NCBI GenBank assembly: GCA_009910795.1
Contig: VMEE01000061.1
Coordinates: 96,719-160,718, forward strand
DNA: 64,000 nt
Direction of reading: 5' to 3'
Origin: Dehalobacter sp. CP
Lineage (GTDB): Bacteria; Bacillota_B; Desulfitobacteriia; Desulfitobacteriales; Syntrophobotulaceae
Both the position numbers and the translations under genes were made by a program. Under the pieces are notes generated by a model, which saw only the letters and a list, made by a program, of their open reading frames with translations, was not told the DNA's origin and did no database searches. Shown here piece by piece: positions 1-8,681 of the stretch (position 1 is the first letter of the stretch; each line of letters begins with the position of its first letter).

Positions 1-1037
1 ACCGATGAATATCGGGCTCGACCGAACCCGGTATTCATGATTCAGGTTCCCTTTCCTTTATAGGTATATTCCGGCTTTGCCCCCCTGGACAGAAGATAGA
101 TATTTCTTGCCACTACATCTGCCTGGTAATGCGCAAACGTGCCGGCTTTCGGTGCGTAGGCCCCCATTACCGGAAGCTTTACCGCTGCAGCATCACCAAT
201 GGCATAGATTGTCGGGTAATTTGTTTCCAGCGTGTGAAGGTCTACTTCAACAAATCCACTGCTATCCACCAAATTCGACTTTCGCAATACCTCCGGAGTC
301 CAGTGAGGCGCAATACCCAACAAAAGATCCGCAGCAATTTTCGTGCCATGATCCAGGATTAAAGCTTTTTCCTCAATCCTGAGCACTTTCGCTTCCGTGA
401 TCAATTCTATCCCTTTTTCAGCAAGCATTTTCCTTACGCTTTGCCCAACCTTGGGCTTGGCTAATGGCTCCGGGGAGTAATCCGGCGTCACCAAGATAAG
501 CTCAATTTTATTTCGAATTCCCCTTTTTCGAAAAAACTGGTCCAAAAGAAACATTATTTCATAAGGAGCAGGTGGACATTTGTAGGGCAAGCTAGATATA
601 AAAAAAACAATTCGTCCGGAGGAGAAATTGTTTAATTGCTGATTTATCTTTCTCACCCCATCAAAATCATAAGCATTTAAAGCATATTCTTTGAATCCGG
701 GTACGGTCTCCGTGTGATACTCCACTCCCAAAGAAATAATCAAGTAGTCAAAAGGCAAGACTCCCTGATTTGTTGAGACCTGATGTCCGGTTACATCGAT
801 TTTCTGTACTTCCTGATGCAAAACATGGATATTCTTCTTTTTTAAATTGGTTAACTTCCTTGTTATATCCGTTGGTTCTCGCTGACCGATCATCAGAAGT
901 GGATAAGCGGCTGCAAAGTAATGATTTACTTCCCGGTCTACGACCGTTACCTGCATGGAATCCCCCGCCGCATTTTTAAGAATATTGGAGGCAACAATAC
1001 CGCCGATTCCCCCACCCAGAATTAAAGTGTTTTTCAT
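1..1037 (-). CDS. Sulfide:quinone-oxidoreductase-like FAD flavoprotein, probably a selenoprotein, cut by the left window edge
   Basis: Pyridine nucleotide-disulfide reductase fold. The N-terminus carries the dinucleotide-binding motif LGGGIGGIVASNIL (residues 7-20), and IYAIGDAAAVKLP near residue 280 is the second FAD-contact motif. Residue 154 is the only active-site-like cysteine (YKCPPAPYE), matching the SQR cysteine that pairs with a late C-terminal one. The frame reaches TGA at 44-42 after residue 331, where relatives usually continue. In the same frame the next residues read IMNTGFGRARYSS, which resembles the family's C-terminal motif in which a cysteine precedes a GxGxA-type segment. 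The TGA is followed by a SECIS-like hairpin, so I read residue 332 as selenocysteine. Alternatives are a truncated protein or a point-mutated gene. The likely role is membrane-associated oxidation of sulfide or another low-potential donor with quinone as acceptor; the exact substrate is not visible. No partner gene is seen. Confidence 0.7.
5..38 (-). promoter_or_regulatory. Putative bacterial SECIS element (selenocysteine insertion hairpin)
   Basis: On the minus strand, three bases after the in-frame TGA at 44-42, a 34-nt segment folds into one hairpin. It has a 7-bp lower stem (ATGAATA with TATTCAT), one C-A mismatch, a 7-bp upper stem including one G-U pair, and a four-base loop GGTC at 23-20. 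Exactly 18 nt separate the TGA from the loop. As I recall it, the E. coli fdhF SECIS also places a GGUC loop 18 nt after its UGA, and SelB recognises the G and U of that loop. The hairpin lies inside coding sequence, as bacterial SECIS elements do. Confidence 0.78.
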
Positions 1038-1111
1038 AATCTCACCCCAGCACTATTTTCTCCAAAAGAAAACACTTTATTCTAGTGCCTTGTCAATCCG
1101 AAAGATCGCGA

Positions 1112-1672
1112 TTAATGGCCTCTGAGCCTATCCAAAATGATTGCCGCAGCTGACCGGACAGACAGATGATTATAGTCCCCAAAACCATAAACCGGCTTCA
1201 GAATATAGTCTGCTTTTTCCATTTCTTCCTTTATAATACCCCAACCTGTTCCGAAAAGCAGCAGAAAGTCCTCATCAGTTTCCTCGAGTTTCCGGCGCAG
1301 GTCGGAATATTCAATCGTATTCCGATACAGTCTCGCATCCGTTGCAACCGTGAATAATTTCTTGCCGGGATTCCTGCTTTTGATTTCCTGGACAACTTCT
1401 TCCAGCGTCGAAGCAAGCTTCACTTTCTCAAAAGCTTCATATCTATTGGGGTTATATTCAGCGCCATACCCTTCCCGCCAAAAGCCCATGATCCGCCGGG
1501 CGAGATCCTGCTGAGCCGGACCGGGATGGACAACATAATAGGTATTCACCCCATAAGTAGCTGAGCTTCGGGCAATATCGTGCAAATCAAGGTTGGTTAT
1601 CGACGTTGCGATCTGCTCCATATTTTTGTTGTAGACAGGTGCGTGAATAAGGGCTACATATAATTCTCCCAT
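1112..1672 (-). CDS. SPOUT-superfamily RNA methyltransferase (Methyltrn_RNA_4 type)
   Basis: 186-residue protein beginning GELYVALIHAPVYNKN, the hallmark of a small family of predicted SAM-dependent RNA methyltransferases that often sits next to trmD and rimM in Clostridia and Deltaproteobacteria. The C-terminal half, with LLLFGTGWG near residues 137-145 followed by PVYGFGDYNHLSVRSA, has the glycine-rich loop and N-H-L-S-V-R-S segment expected of the SPOUT knotted SAM site. The target RNA is not known to me. It is separated from trmD by about 316 bases holding a palindromic repeat, so it may be expressed separately. The neighbouring SQR-like gene has no evident functional link. Confidence 0.8.
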   Translation of the reverse strand: MGELYVALIHAPVYNKNMEQIATSITNLDLHDIARSSATYGVNTYYVVHPGPAQQDLARRIMGFWREGYGAEYNPNRYEAFEKVKLASTLEEVVQEIKSRNPGKKLFTVATDARLYRNTIEYSDLRRKLEETDEDFLLLFGTGWGIIKEEMEKADYILKPVYGFGDYNHLSVRSAAAIILDRLRGH

Positions 1673-1703
1673 TATTTCCTCCAGATCTTATTAAATAGTA
1701 ATC

Positions 1704-1862
1704 TAGGGTTAGTCTGTGGGTCACAATATCCGCGTGCCATGGATGGCATAATCCGTTTAAAGGCCGCGCTACGCAATCCTGCTCCGCTCACAGCGGAACT
1801 GTGGCCCCCAGACTGATCGTAGGATTATTTACGCAGATCTGCATGCCAGAATGCAGATCTTT
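1704..1862 (+). repeat. Large palindromic intergenic repeat, copy A
   Basis: Core 1711-1814: the left arm AGTCTGTGGGTCACA pairs with the right arm TGTGGCCCCCAGACT. Inside is the palindrome TGCCATGGATGGCA and the shared GGCCGCGCTACGC and CTCCGCTCACAGCGG segments. Right of the core, AGACTGATCGTAGG leads to a perfect 10-bp hairpin (AGATCTGCAT, 6-nt loop, its complement) at 1835-1860, also seen beside copy D. A further fragment, GCATGCAGACCTGCC, lies near 1952-1966. This repeat fills most of the gap between the SPOUT gene and trmD; I see no gene there. Confidence 0.8.
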
Positions 1863-1988
1863 CTTTAGACGCATAAGCATTCACTTCGTAAGACGGCACT
1901 AGAAACGAGGCTTACAACGAAAAGCAATACGCTAAATAAGTGGCTATATAGCATGCAGACCTGCCACAATAGGTCTTTGGTCTTTATA

Positions 1989-2792
1989 CTACTCACTCTT
2001 AATTCGTCGTCTCCGTTTCGGAGCAGTCTTTAAATGCTCCCATTTCTCGCGGTAAATCTTAATCTCCGGATGATCGAGCGCAAGTTCCTCTAGAAGTGGA
2101 TAATCTGTTTGCTGAAACTCTATCTGCGGGATTAAATCACTTCTTTTCAGGAGAGTCCTTCTCAGAGACTCTTTTCTACGCCAGCATTCAATGTTGGCGT
2201 GGTGTCCTGAAAGCAGAACCTCGGGCACCTGCATTCCTTCAAAGTCGGGAGGACGTGTATACTGAGGATACTCGAGCAGACCCTGACTGTGGGAATCATC
2301 CTCTTGAGAAACACTGTTCCCGAGGACGCCCGGTAAGAGCCTTGCCACCGAATCGATCATCACCATCGCAGCAAGTTCTCCTCCCGTTAAAACATAATCT
2401 CCGATGGACATCTCCTCATCGACCAGGGCGCGTATTCTCTCGTCAAATCCTTCATAATGGCCGCACAAAAAAACTAACTCATCATACCCAGCCAGTCTCA
2501 AAGCTTCCCGCTGCTCAAATTTTTTCCCCTGAGGCGAGAGCAAAATAATTCGGCGGCTTCCTGCAGGCTCCGGCAAATTCCGGACAGCCTTGAACAGAGG
2601 CTCCGGCTTTAAAACCATTCCCGAACCCCCGCCATACGGGATATCATCCACATTTTTATGTTTGCTCTCGGCATAATCGCGGAAATTGACAAGCGCTATC
2701 TCAAGCAGGCCCGCTTCCTGAGCCCTTTTCAGAATGCTTTCTTTTAATGGCGCAAACATTTCCGGAAAAATCGTCAGTACCGTAAACTTCAT
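1989..2792 (-). CDS. trmD: tRNA (guanine37-N1)-methyltransferase TrmD
   Basis: Transfers methyl from SAM to N1 of G37 in tRNAs with a G at position 36, preventing +1 frameshifts. The N-terminus MKFTVLTIFPEMF and the segment DDIPYGGGSGMVLKPEP are typical. The trefoil-knot SAM site is visible as LLSPQGKKF, CGHYEGFDERI and SIGDYVLTGGELAAM, with the conserved RLLPGVLGN next. At 267 residues it is slightly longer than the usual 240-250, through a basic C-terminal tail ending KRRRRIKSE. It is the last gene of the ylxM-ffh-rpsP-khpA-rimM-trmD run, 18 bases after rimM, a canonical Firmicute operon. Confidence 0.97.
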   Translation of the reverse strand: MKFTVLTIFPEMFAPLKESILKRAQEAGLLEIALVNFRDYAESKHKNVDDIPYGGGSGMVLKPEPLFKAVRNLPEPAGSRRIILLSPQGKKFEQREALRLAGYDELVFLCGHYEGFDERIRALVDEEMSIGDYVLTGGELAAMVMIDSVARLLPGVLGNSVSQEDDSHSQGLLEYPQYTRPPDFEGMQVPEVLLSGHHANIECWRRKESLRRTLLKRSDLIPQIEFQQTDYPLLEELALDHPEIKIYREKWEHLKTAPKRRRRIKSE

Positions 2793-2810
2793 ATGCAGCC
2801 TCTCTTTATG

Positions 2811-3320
2811 CTAAGACTCATCATCGAGTAGCCCCGGAGGCAAAATGACATCCATTCTTTTCGCCTGGACATCCACCTTTTTGACAACGGTTCTTAAGGC
2901 CGGAACACAGAATTCAGTTTTTTCGCCGCGGACAATATAGATATCGTTCGAACCAGTTTCCTGAACTCTTATCAAAGTTCCCAGCAGAATATCATTCTCG
3001 TAAACCTGCATTCCCTCAAGCTCAAAGTAATACCAGCGGTCTTGCAGCGGAGGAATCTCCGATCGATCTAGCCTGACCTCAAATCCACGGATCTTTTCAG
3101 CATCCTCCCTGGTAGCAATGCCTTCCAAAGTCAGGAACACGATACCTTTCGGATCGATCCTTACCCCCTGGACATGAAAAATTTTTTCAGTCTCTCCATC
3201 AGATAGATAAATTTCTTTCAGATCCCTGAACCGCTCTGTATTATCCGTAATCGGATATACCTTGATCTCTCCTTTGATACCCTGCGGTTTCAGGACCTCT
3301 CCAATTAATACACTTTCCAA
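2811..3320 (-). CDS. rimM: 16S rRNA processing protein RimM
   Basis: Assembly factor for the 30S head that binds ribosomal protein S19. Its 169 residues are normal length. The N-terminal beta-barrel starts ESVLIGEVLKPQGIKGEIKV, with the conserved G-x-hydrophobic-KGE, and the C-terminal PRC-barrel begins at DRWYYFELEGMQVY and ends VILPPGLLDDES. It lies between khpA and trmD. A 159-base gap separates it from khpA and contains a small hairpin repeat and a terminator-like stem, so its level may be set partly by read-through from the ffh-rpsP part of the operon. Confidence 0.96.
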   Translation of the reverse strand: MESVLIGEVLKPQGIKGEIKVYPITDNTERFRDLKEIYLSDGETEKIFHVQGVRIDPKGIVFLTLEGIATREDAEKIRGFEVRLDRSEIPPLQDRWYYFELEGMQVYENDILLGTLIRVQETGSNDIYIVRGEKTEFCVPALRTVVKKVDVQAKRMDVILPPGLLDDES

Positions 3321-3371
3321 GGCGTTACGCCCTTTCCTTTAAAGAATTTCCGAAATCCATCCATCCCATTT

Positions 3372-3403
3372 AAAGAAAACTTGGCCATCGTCAGCCTTAG
3401 CTG
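3372..3403 (-). repeat. Small hairpin repeat, copy 1 (upstream of rimM)
   Basis: On the minus strand reads CAGCTAAGGCTGACGATGGCC followed by AAGTTTTCTTT. It resembles three other copies at 11145-11172, 19405-19431 and 34611-34638, which share GCCAAGTTTTCT and a GTCA/GCCA-type loop. All are on the minus strand just ahead of or between co-directional genes. This copy is the most diverged and its stem is imperfect. Confidence 0.5.
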
Positions 3404-3453
3404 TCCTTAGATGGTTCAAAAAGCACTTAGCGTTTTTCTGAACCAGTAAAGTC

Positions 3454-3475
3454 AAAAAGGGCCTGAGCCCTTTCC
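3454..3475 (-). terminator. Terminator-like hairpin between khpA and rimM
   Basis: Immediately after the khpA stop, the minus strand carries AAAGGGC-TCAG-GCCCTTTTT: a 7-bp stem, tetraloop and T-run. It probably reduces but need not abolish transcription into rimM-trmD. A second inverted repeat (TGGTTCA...TGAACCA, about 3412-3445) lies just beyond. Confidence 0.5.
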
Positions 3476-3479
3476 AACC

Positions 3480-3725
3480 TTACTGGTCAATATCAACAAT
3501 AACCCTGCGTCCGTCTTTCACGGCCGCAGCCTTGACAATTGTCCGGATAGCGTTAGCGATCTTGCCCTGTTTACCGATCACTTTACCCATATCTTCCTGA
3601 GCAACTGTCAACTGAAGGTGCACAGTTCTCTCTGTAGCATTCTGAACCACAATAACTTCTTCAGGATGATCCACCAATGCCTTAGCTAGTACCTCTACGA
3701 CTTCTTTCACAGGAGTCACCTCCAT
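3480..3725 (-). CDS. khpA: KH-domain RNA-binding protein KhpA (YlqC)
   Basis: 81-residue single KH-domain protein. The GxxG loop is GKQGKIANAIRTIVKAAA near residues 52-66, preceded by VGKV-type sequence (MGKVIGKQG). Family members bind RNA broadly, with KhpB in many Firmicutes, and affect cell division and ribosome assembly. It sits directly downstream of rpsP (2-base gap), the conserved position in Firmicutes. Size and sequence are typical. Confidence 0.93.
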   Translation of the reverse strand: MEVTPVKEVVEVLAKALVDHPEEVIVVQNATERTVHLQLTVAQEDMGKVIGKQGKIANAIRTIVKAAAVKDGRRVIVDIDQ

Positions 3726-3727
3726 GC

Positions 3728-3991
3728 TTACTTGGATTTATGAAATTTCTCCATAATTCCGGTCTGACTGAGCAGAGATTTTGCGGTATCCGAAGGTTGA
3801 GCTCCCTGAGTCAACCATTCCAGCGCTTTGATCTCATCTATCTTGATTTCATGAGGATTTTTGGTAGGATCATAATACCCAATTTCCTCAATTGCTCTGC
3901 CATCACGGCGGGATGCTGAGTCGCATACTACAAGACGGTAGAAAGGATTTTTCTTTGCACCCATGCGGCGCAAACGAATCGTTGTTGCCAT
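3728..3991 (-). CDS. rpsP: 30S ribosomal protein S16
   Basis: Structural protein of the 30S body. The start at 3991 gives [21 protein letters not shown], the invariant S16 N-terminus, and is preceded by a strong GGAGGTG site. A longer in-frame start 45 bases upstream would add residues no S16 has. The 87 residues are normal size; the segment [18 protein letters not shown] is conserved. It lies between ffh and khpA in the usual order. Confidence 0.97.
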   Translation of the reverse strand: MATTIRLRRMGAKKNPFYRLVVCDSASRRDGRAIEEIGYYDPTKNPHEIKIDEIKALEWLTQGAQPSDTAKSLLSQTGIMEKFHKSK

Positions 3992-4096
3992 AATTTCACC
4001 TCCTCCAACAAACTCTAAGAATATATTCAACAACATAAATGTTATTTGGGAATCGCCAATAATTCTAAGGTATATTCCAATTATTTGAAATTGACA

Positions 4097-5485
4097 CTAT
4101 ATCTGGAAAGGAAATTTGGGGAAAGACTTCTTGCCTTGTTTTTTCCCTTTTTTCCCTTTCTTCGCACCGCCTTTGGCGGCTCCTCCCATCCCTGGGAGCC
4201 CGGAAAGCTGTTTCATCATTTTCTTGGTTTGTTCATATTGCTTAAGAAGCCTTCCAACATCGACAACCGTTGTTCCGCTCCCTTTCGCTATCCTTTTTTT
4301 ACGGGAGTCCTTGATTAGGATCGGTTTTCTTCTTTCATCCGCTGTCATCGAGCAGATGATGGCTTCCGCCTTGTAGAACTCTTTCTCATCGATCTGGACG
4401 CCTTTCATCTGCTTGCCGATTCCAGGCAGCATTTCCAGCACAGACGACAAAGGACCCATCGAGCGCAACTGTTTGATCTGGTCAAGATAGTCATCCAGCG
4501 TAAGCTCTTGTTTGCGGATTTTCTCTTCCAGTTCCCTGGCTTTTTTCTCGTCGACATTCTGCTGGGCTCTCTCGATCAGGGTCAGCACATCGCCCATACC
4601 TAAAATCCTGGACGCGATCCGGTCAGGGTGAAAAACTTCCAAAGCATCTATTTTTTCGCCGGTTCCGGCAAATTTGATTGGGCAGCCGGTCACTGCTTTG
4701 ACGGAAAGCGCTGCACCGCCGCGGGTATCCCCGTCAAGCTTGGAAAGAATAACGCCGTCAAGTCCGAGCTGTTGGTGAAAAGCATCGGCAGCATTTACTG
4801 CATCCTGACCTGTCATGGCATCGACGACCAACAATATTTCATGCGGTTTGACATTTCCTTTGATCCTGGACAGTTCATCCATGAGTTCTTCATTAATATG
4901 CAGCCGTCCGGCAGTATCAATGATGACGACATCATTGCCATTTTTTCTCGAAAATACCAGACTCTCGGAAGCGATCTTCACGGGATTTTCCTGACCGAGA
5001 GAAAAAACCGGAACCTTGATCTGTTCCCCTAAAACTTCCAGCTGTTTAATTGCAGCAGGACGATAGATGTCACAGGCGACCAGCAGCGGGTGTTTCCCCT
5101 GCTTTTTCAGCATATTGGCGAGCTTGGCACCATGGGTGGTTTTTCCGGCTCCCTGCAGTCCCACCAGCATAATAATTGTCGGTGGTTTGGAGGAAATCGA
5201 TATTTTGCTTTCACTCCCACCCATCAGACGGATAATCTCTTCGTGGACAATTTTTATCACATGCTGCCCGGGAGTAAGGGATTCTAGTACTTCCTGACCT
5301 ACAGACCTCTCCTTGATCCGGGCAATCAGTTCTTTGACAACCTTGAAATTGACGTCTGCTTCAAGCAGCGCAATTCTAACTTCACGCAGGGCCTCTGTAA
5401 CATCGGCTTCGGTTAATTTACCTTTTCCTCTAAGTCTTTTGAAAGTAGCCTGGAGTTTTTCGCTTAGACCCTCAAACATTGCCAT
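4097..5485 (-). CDS. ffh: Signal recognition particle GTPase Ffh
   Basis: Cytosolic SRP54-type GTPase that binds 4.5S/scRNA and signal peptides and docks with FtsY. Order of parts: N-domain helices (1-85); G1 [15 protein letters not shown] near 108; [12 protein letters not shown] (G3); [10 protein letters not shown] (G4 region); then the methionine-rich M domain with [11 protein letters not shown] and a Gly/Lys/Met tail ([12 protein letters not shown]). It has 462 residues, slightly over the usual 445-450 because of the basic tail. G1 has Ala where most Ffh have Ser. A second ATG two codons in (5479) is an equally possible start. It is co-transcribed with ylxM, which starts 37 bases upstream of its reading frame. 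Confidence 0.97.
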   Translation of the reverse strand: MAMFEGLSEKLQATFKRLRGKGKLTEADVTEALREVRIALLEADVNFKVVKELIARIKERSVGQEVLESLTPGQHVIKIVHEEIIRLMGGSESKISISSKPPTIIMLVGLQGAGKTTHGAKLANMLKKQGKHPLLVACDIYRPAAIKQLEVLGEQIKVPVFSLGQENPVKIASESLVFSRKNGNDVVIIDTAGRLHINEELMDELSRIKGNVKPHEILLVVDAMTGQDAVNAADAFHQQLGLDGVILSKLDGDTRGGAALSVKAVTGCPIKFAGTGEKIDALEVFHPDRIASRILGMGDVLTLIERAQQNVDEKKARELEEKIRKQELTLDDYLDQIKQLRSMGPLSSVLEMLPGIGKQMKGVQIDEKEFYKAEAIICSMTADERRKPILIKDSRKKRIAKGSGTTVVDVGRLLKQYEQTKKMMKQLSGLPGMGGAAKGGAKKGKKGKKQGKKSFPKFPFQI

Positions 5486-5522
5486 CCCGGCGTCCCTTCT
5501 TTCCCCATCGTATTTTTATTCG

Positions 5523-5888
5523 CTATTCGAGCGTATCTGCGATAATCTCTTTGATCCGCATATTTATATCCAACTGACGTTTCCAGGCAGATCCGCTGGA
5601 GAAATCTTCTTTTTTTACTTCTTCCAGCAGGGATTCTATGCGGTGGAATTTATCTCTTTCCTGGATAAATCGGAAAATGAGTCCAAGCTTGTGCTCATAT
5701 CCCTCCAGAATCTTTTCAGTTCTTTTGAGTAAATCATAAACCGCCTGGCGGCTGATGCCTTCTTCGGCAGCAATCTCAGACAGTGAGTAATCCTGCTGAT
5801 AGTACAAATCCCATATTTTTCCTTGCTTTTCTGTCAGCAAGGGGCCATAAAAATCAAATAACAAGGCTTTTTCAGCAATTTCTTTCAT
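5523..5888 (-). CDS. ylxM: YlxM-family helix-turn-helix protein (UPF0122), SRP-associated
   Basis: 121-residue DNA-binding-like protein. The sigma-factor region-4-like helix-turn-helix is [19 protein letters not shown] near residues 35-53; the C-terminal half is a charged helix. YlxM homologues are found ahead of ffh and have been reported to modulate SRP GTPase activity rather than act as classical regulators. The first gene of the ffh operon, it has an excellent sigma-A promoter 50-78 bases upstream. Confidence 0.9.
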   Translation of the reverse strand: MKEIAEKALLFDFYGPLLTEKQGKIWDLYYQQDYSLSEIAAEEGISRQAVYDLLKRTEKILEGYEHKLGLIFRFIQERDKFHRIESLLEEVKKEDFSSGSAWKRQLDINMRIKEIIADTLE

Positions 5889-5908
5889 TTTGATATTCCG
5901 GCCTCACC

Positions 5909-5928
5909 GTAAAGTATTTTTGCTTTAC
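5909..5928 (-). other. Leader hairpin upstream of ylxM
   Basis: GTAAAG-TATTTTTG-CTTTAC forms a 6-bp stem with 8-nt loop in the untranslated leader of the ylxM-ffh transcript, 20 bases before the start codon. It could be an operator half-site pair or a weak RNA hairpin; no family recognised. Confidence 0.35.
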
Positions 5929-5937
5929 ATCTTTTGT

Positions 5938-5966
5938 ATTTTATCCAAAAATACTTTCGTTGTCAA
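5938..5966 (-). promoter_or_regulatory. Sigma-A promoter of ylxM-ffh
   Basis: -35 TTGACA (5966-5961), 17-base spacer, -10 TAAAAT (5943-5938), driving the minus strand. An almost consensus housekeeping promoter. Confidence 0.8.
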
Positions 5967-6139
5967 GTTTTTTACTGCGTGTTGGATTGGGATTGGCAAG
6001 TCAGAATAATAAGAAATTTGTAAATCATTGTCTAGTTTTAGCATTCTTAAAGCTACTCACTTCATTTATTATTATGAGTATAATTGACTATATAATAAAT
6101 GTATTTACATTTTTATGTATAAATCGCTATTTTTCCGTG

Positions 6140-6151
6140 GTAATATATTAC
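6140..6151. other. 12-bp palindrome upstream of the GGDEF-EAL gene
   Basis: GTAATATATTAC, a perfect palindrome about 70 bases upstream of the GGDEF-EAL start in an AT-rich region (5967-6205). It could be a regulator operator. No clear -35/-10 pair could be fixed for the plus-strand gene. The rest of the gap 5889-6218 holds only the ylxM promoter and leader. Confidence 0.3.
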
Positions 6152-6218
6152 ATATATTTCAGAAAATCAAAAAAATTTCCGATAATATTATGGATAAATA
6201 CTGTACGGAGAAATAAAT

Positions 6219-8630
6219 ATGAAAGTAACAAAGAATAAGACACTAATTTTTGTTTTCATTGCTGTTTATTATCTTTTTTACCTTACTGCGACCATTAACC
6301 AATCCAATTTTTGGGGGAATATTCTCTCGCCGATTGGTGCCCTGATATCATTTTCTCTGCTTTTGTATGCCTATTTTAAGCCAAACCAGCCAAAGTATGT
6401 CCGTTACATCTGGCTGTCTTTTTCTTTTGCTTCCCTTTCCTGGGCAGTCGGTGACTTCATGTGGGACTATTCTGTTTGGGTGCTTGGGATTGATCCAATA
6501 GATGATTTGTATATTGCGACCCTGTATTTTGGCACCAATTTTTTTCTTTCGATCGGTTCTGTCATCTTTGCCCTAAACCGCTTCAGAAGATGGAATGCCC
6601 TACAGCTGCTGATTGACAGTCTGACGATGTCCGTTTCCATTCTGCTGTTGATTTGGGTCATTTACCTTGATGCGCACTATGAGAACCTTTACCTTATTTC
6701 CAAAGGCGGCTGGACTTTATCTATGAGCATCCTTCTCGATATTGGAATGATGACCGGTATATCCATCTGGTTTTTCTCAATCCGGGCCGGAAATATCGCC
6801 CCCTCCGTCCGACTTTCATCAGGCTCCGTTTTTGCCTTCGCTTTGCTCGACTTGATCTATTATTATCTCTATCTCCATGATCTTTATATTCCGAATTCAG
6901 TGATTGATTCGATTTATATGGCAAGCTTGCTTGGTATTGCGCTCAGTGCGCTTATAACGCCCCAGAATATAACAGCAGAGGCTGATGATCTCACGCTATA
7001 TGGGGATTATTCTAACGAAGGTTACAGAAATCAGGGGTTACTTTTATTGGTCGGGCCTATTATCATTCTGTTTTTTGTTGGATTCAATATTCAAAGCTTA
7101 TTGATTTTTTTCATTATTATCTTTCTTCATGGAATATTGAGCAATCATATTCAGAATTCCATCAAAGACCAGCGTCTCTTAACAAGAGAAAAAGAGCTGA
7201 ATGCCGAACTTGAAAAACGTATTGATGAACGTACACGGGAGCTTTCGGAAAAAGCCAGAGAACTCGAGAAAAAAAACCGCCAGCTACATTGTCTCTCCAG
7301 TCAAGATATCGTAACGAAGCTTTACAACCGCCGCTTCTTTCTGGAAGCTGTGCAGGAAAAAATCAAAAACTGCCAGGACGATAATATTCTCGTCCTGTTA
7401 TTTCTTGATATTGACCGGTTCAAAACGATCAATGATGTTTATGGCCATATTATCGGAGATAAACTGATCATTGCACTTTCCAAGCGTCTCCAGAAATTTA
7501 CCGATCCTGAACATGACCTGCTGGCCCGCTTCGGCGGTGATGAATTTGTGCTGGCGTTCCATGGCAAATATCATAACGGCGATATTGAGAAGCTGGCCCA
7601 AGGTATCATCGCCATCTGTACAGAGCCAATCCAGCTCAGTAAATATACATTCCACATAACGATCAGTGTCGGGATCTCCATTTACCCGCATGATGCTTCA
7701 AGTCTTGACGCCCTGATCCAGAATTCCGATATAGCGATGTATGAGGCCAAGAAAATAGGGTTCAATAAATACGTCTTTTTCAATGAGCAAATCAATGCGA
7801 TCCTCCAACGGAATCTAAAGCTTGAAATTTTATTGAGAAAGGCGATCTATGATAAAGAATTTTCACTTCATTACCAGCCCCAGTTCAGCATACCGGATAA
7901 CAGTCTTATCGGAATTGAAGCACTGCTCCGCTGGAATAGTCCGGCTGAAGGTTCAATTCCTCCGAACGAATTCATTTCGATTGCAGAGGAGACAGACCTG
8001 ATTATTCCGCTTGGAAAATGGGTGATGAACAGGGCGATCCGCCAAATTGCCGAATGGAACAACCGTTATCAGACCACTCTGAAAATGGGCATCAACGTTT
8101 CGATCAAACAGCTGAATCATAAAGAATTTGGTGAAATGGTCAAATCAGCAATCAAATTCTATGCTGTTCCTCCGGAATGGATTGATATGGAGATCACTGA
8201 AAGCATAGCAATCGAAGAAGCCTATGATATTCACGGGATTATCAAAACGATCAGGGATATCGGAATTTCTATCTCGATTGATGACTTTGGAACCGGCTAT
8301 TCCTCTCTAAATCATTTGAAGATGTTTCCATTTGACCGCATAAAATTTGCCAAACTCTCCATTGATCATATTGTCAATGATGAGTTTGACAAAGAAATTG
8401 TGCGTTCGATTATTGTGCTGGCGAATTTTATGAAAATTAAAACCATCGCCGAAGGCGTTGAAACTGCAGCCCAATACGAAGTGTTGAAAGAATTGGGCTG
8501 TGATCAGATTCAAGGCTACTATCTGGGCAAGCCCATGCCGGCTAAAGAGTTCGAAAAAGCCTTTTTTAGCTTACCCCAACAGTTCCTTTTAGAAAATTCT
8601 CCAGTAAATTCTTCAATAATTTCTTTATAA
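6219..8630 (+). CDS. Membrane-bound GGDEF-EAL cyclic-di-GMP protein
   Basis: Eight or more hydrophobic helices span residues 8-305 and form an integral-membrane sensory region of no family I can name. A charged coiled coil (about 318-356) links to a GGDEF domain with an intact RFGGDEF motif (439-443) and an EAL domain with IEALLRW (567-572), DDFGTGYSS and QGYYLGKP. Both catalytic motif sets look complete, so synthesis and hydrolysis of c-di-GMP are both possible. The inhibitory RxxD site just before GGDEF is not present (sequence PEHDLLAR). The start has an ACGGAG site. The gene stands alone, divergent from ylxM and convergent with mtaD, interrupting an otherwise housekeeping block. Confidence 0.93.
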   Translation: MKVTKNKTLIFVFIAVYYLFYLTATINQSNFWGNILSPIGALISFSLLLYAYFKPNQPKYVRYIWLSFSFASLSWAVGDFMWDYSVWVLGIDPIDDLYIATLYFGTNFFLSIGSVIFALNRFRRWNALQLLIDSLTMSVSILLLIWVIYLDAHYENLYLISKGGWTLSMSILLDIGMMTGISIWFFSIRAGNIAPSVRLSSGSVFAFALLDLIYYYLYLHDLYIPNSVIDSIYMASLLGIALSALITPQNITAEADDLTLYGDYSNEGYRNQGLLLLVGPIIILFFVGFNIQSLLIFFIIIFLHGILSNHIQNSIKDQRLLTREKELNAELEKRIDERTRELSEKARELEKKNRQLHCLSSQDIVTKLYNRRFFLEAVQEKIKNCQDDNILVLLFLDIDRFKTINDVYGHIIGDKLIIALSKRLQKFTDPEHDLLARFGGDEFVLAFHGKYHNGDIEKLAQGIIAICTEPIQLSKYTFHITISVGISIYPHDASSLDALIQNSDIAMYEAKKIGFNKYVFFNEQINAILQRNLKLEILLRKAIYDKEFSLHYQPQFSIPDNSLIGIEALLRWNSPAEGSIPPNEFISIAEETDLIIPLGKWVMNRAIRQIAEWNNRYQTTLKMGINVSIKQLNHKEFGEMVKSAIKFYAVPPEWIDMEITESIAIEEAYDIHGIIKTIRDIGISISIDDFGTGYSSLNHLKMFPFDRIKFAKLSIDHIVNDEFDKEIVRSIIVLANFMKIKTIAEGVETAAQYEVLKELGCDQIQGYYLGKPMPAKEFEKAFFSLPQQFLLENSPVNSSIISL

Positions 8631-8681
8631 AATTTTACAGAATTCCCCTTGTTTAACCAGGTCGGCAGGATAGCGAAAAGC

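Noticed and set aside
5960..6238. 92-codon plus-strand ORF in the ylxM/GGDEF-EAL gap
   Set aside because: AT-rich, overlaps the ylxM promoter and the next gene's start, no homology or ribosome site.
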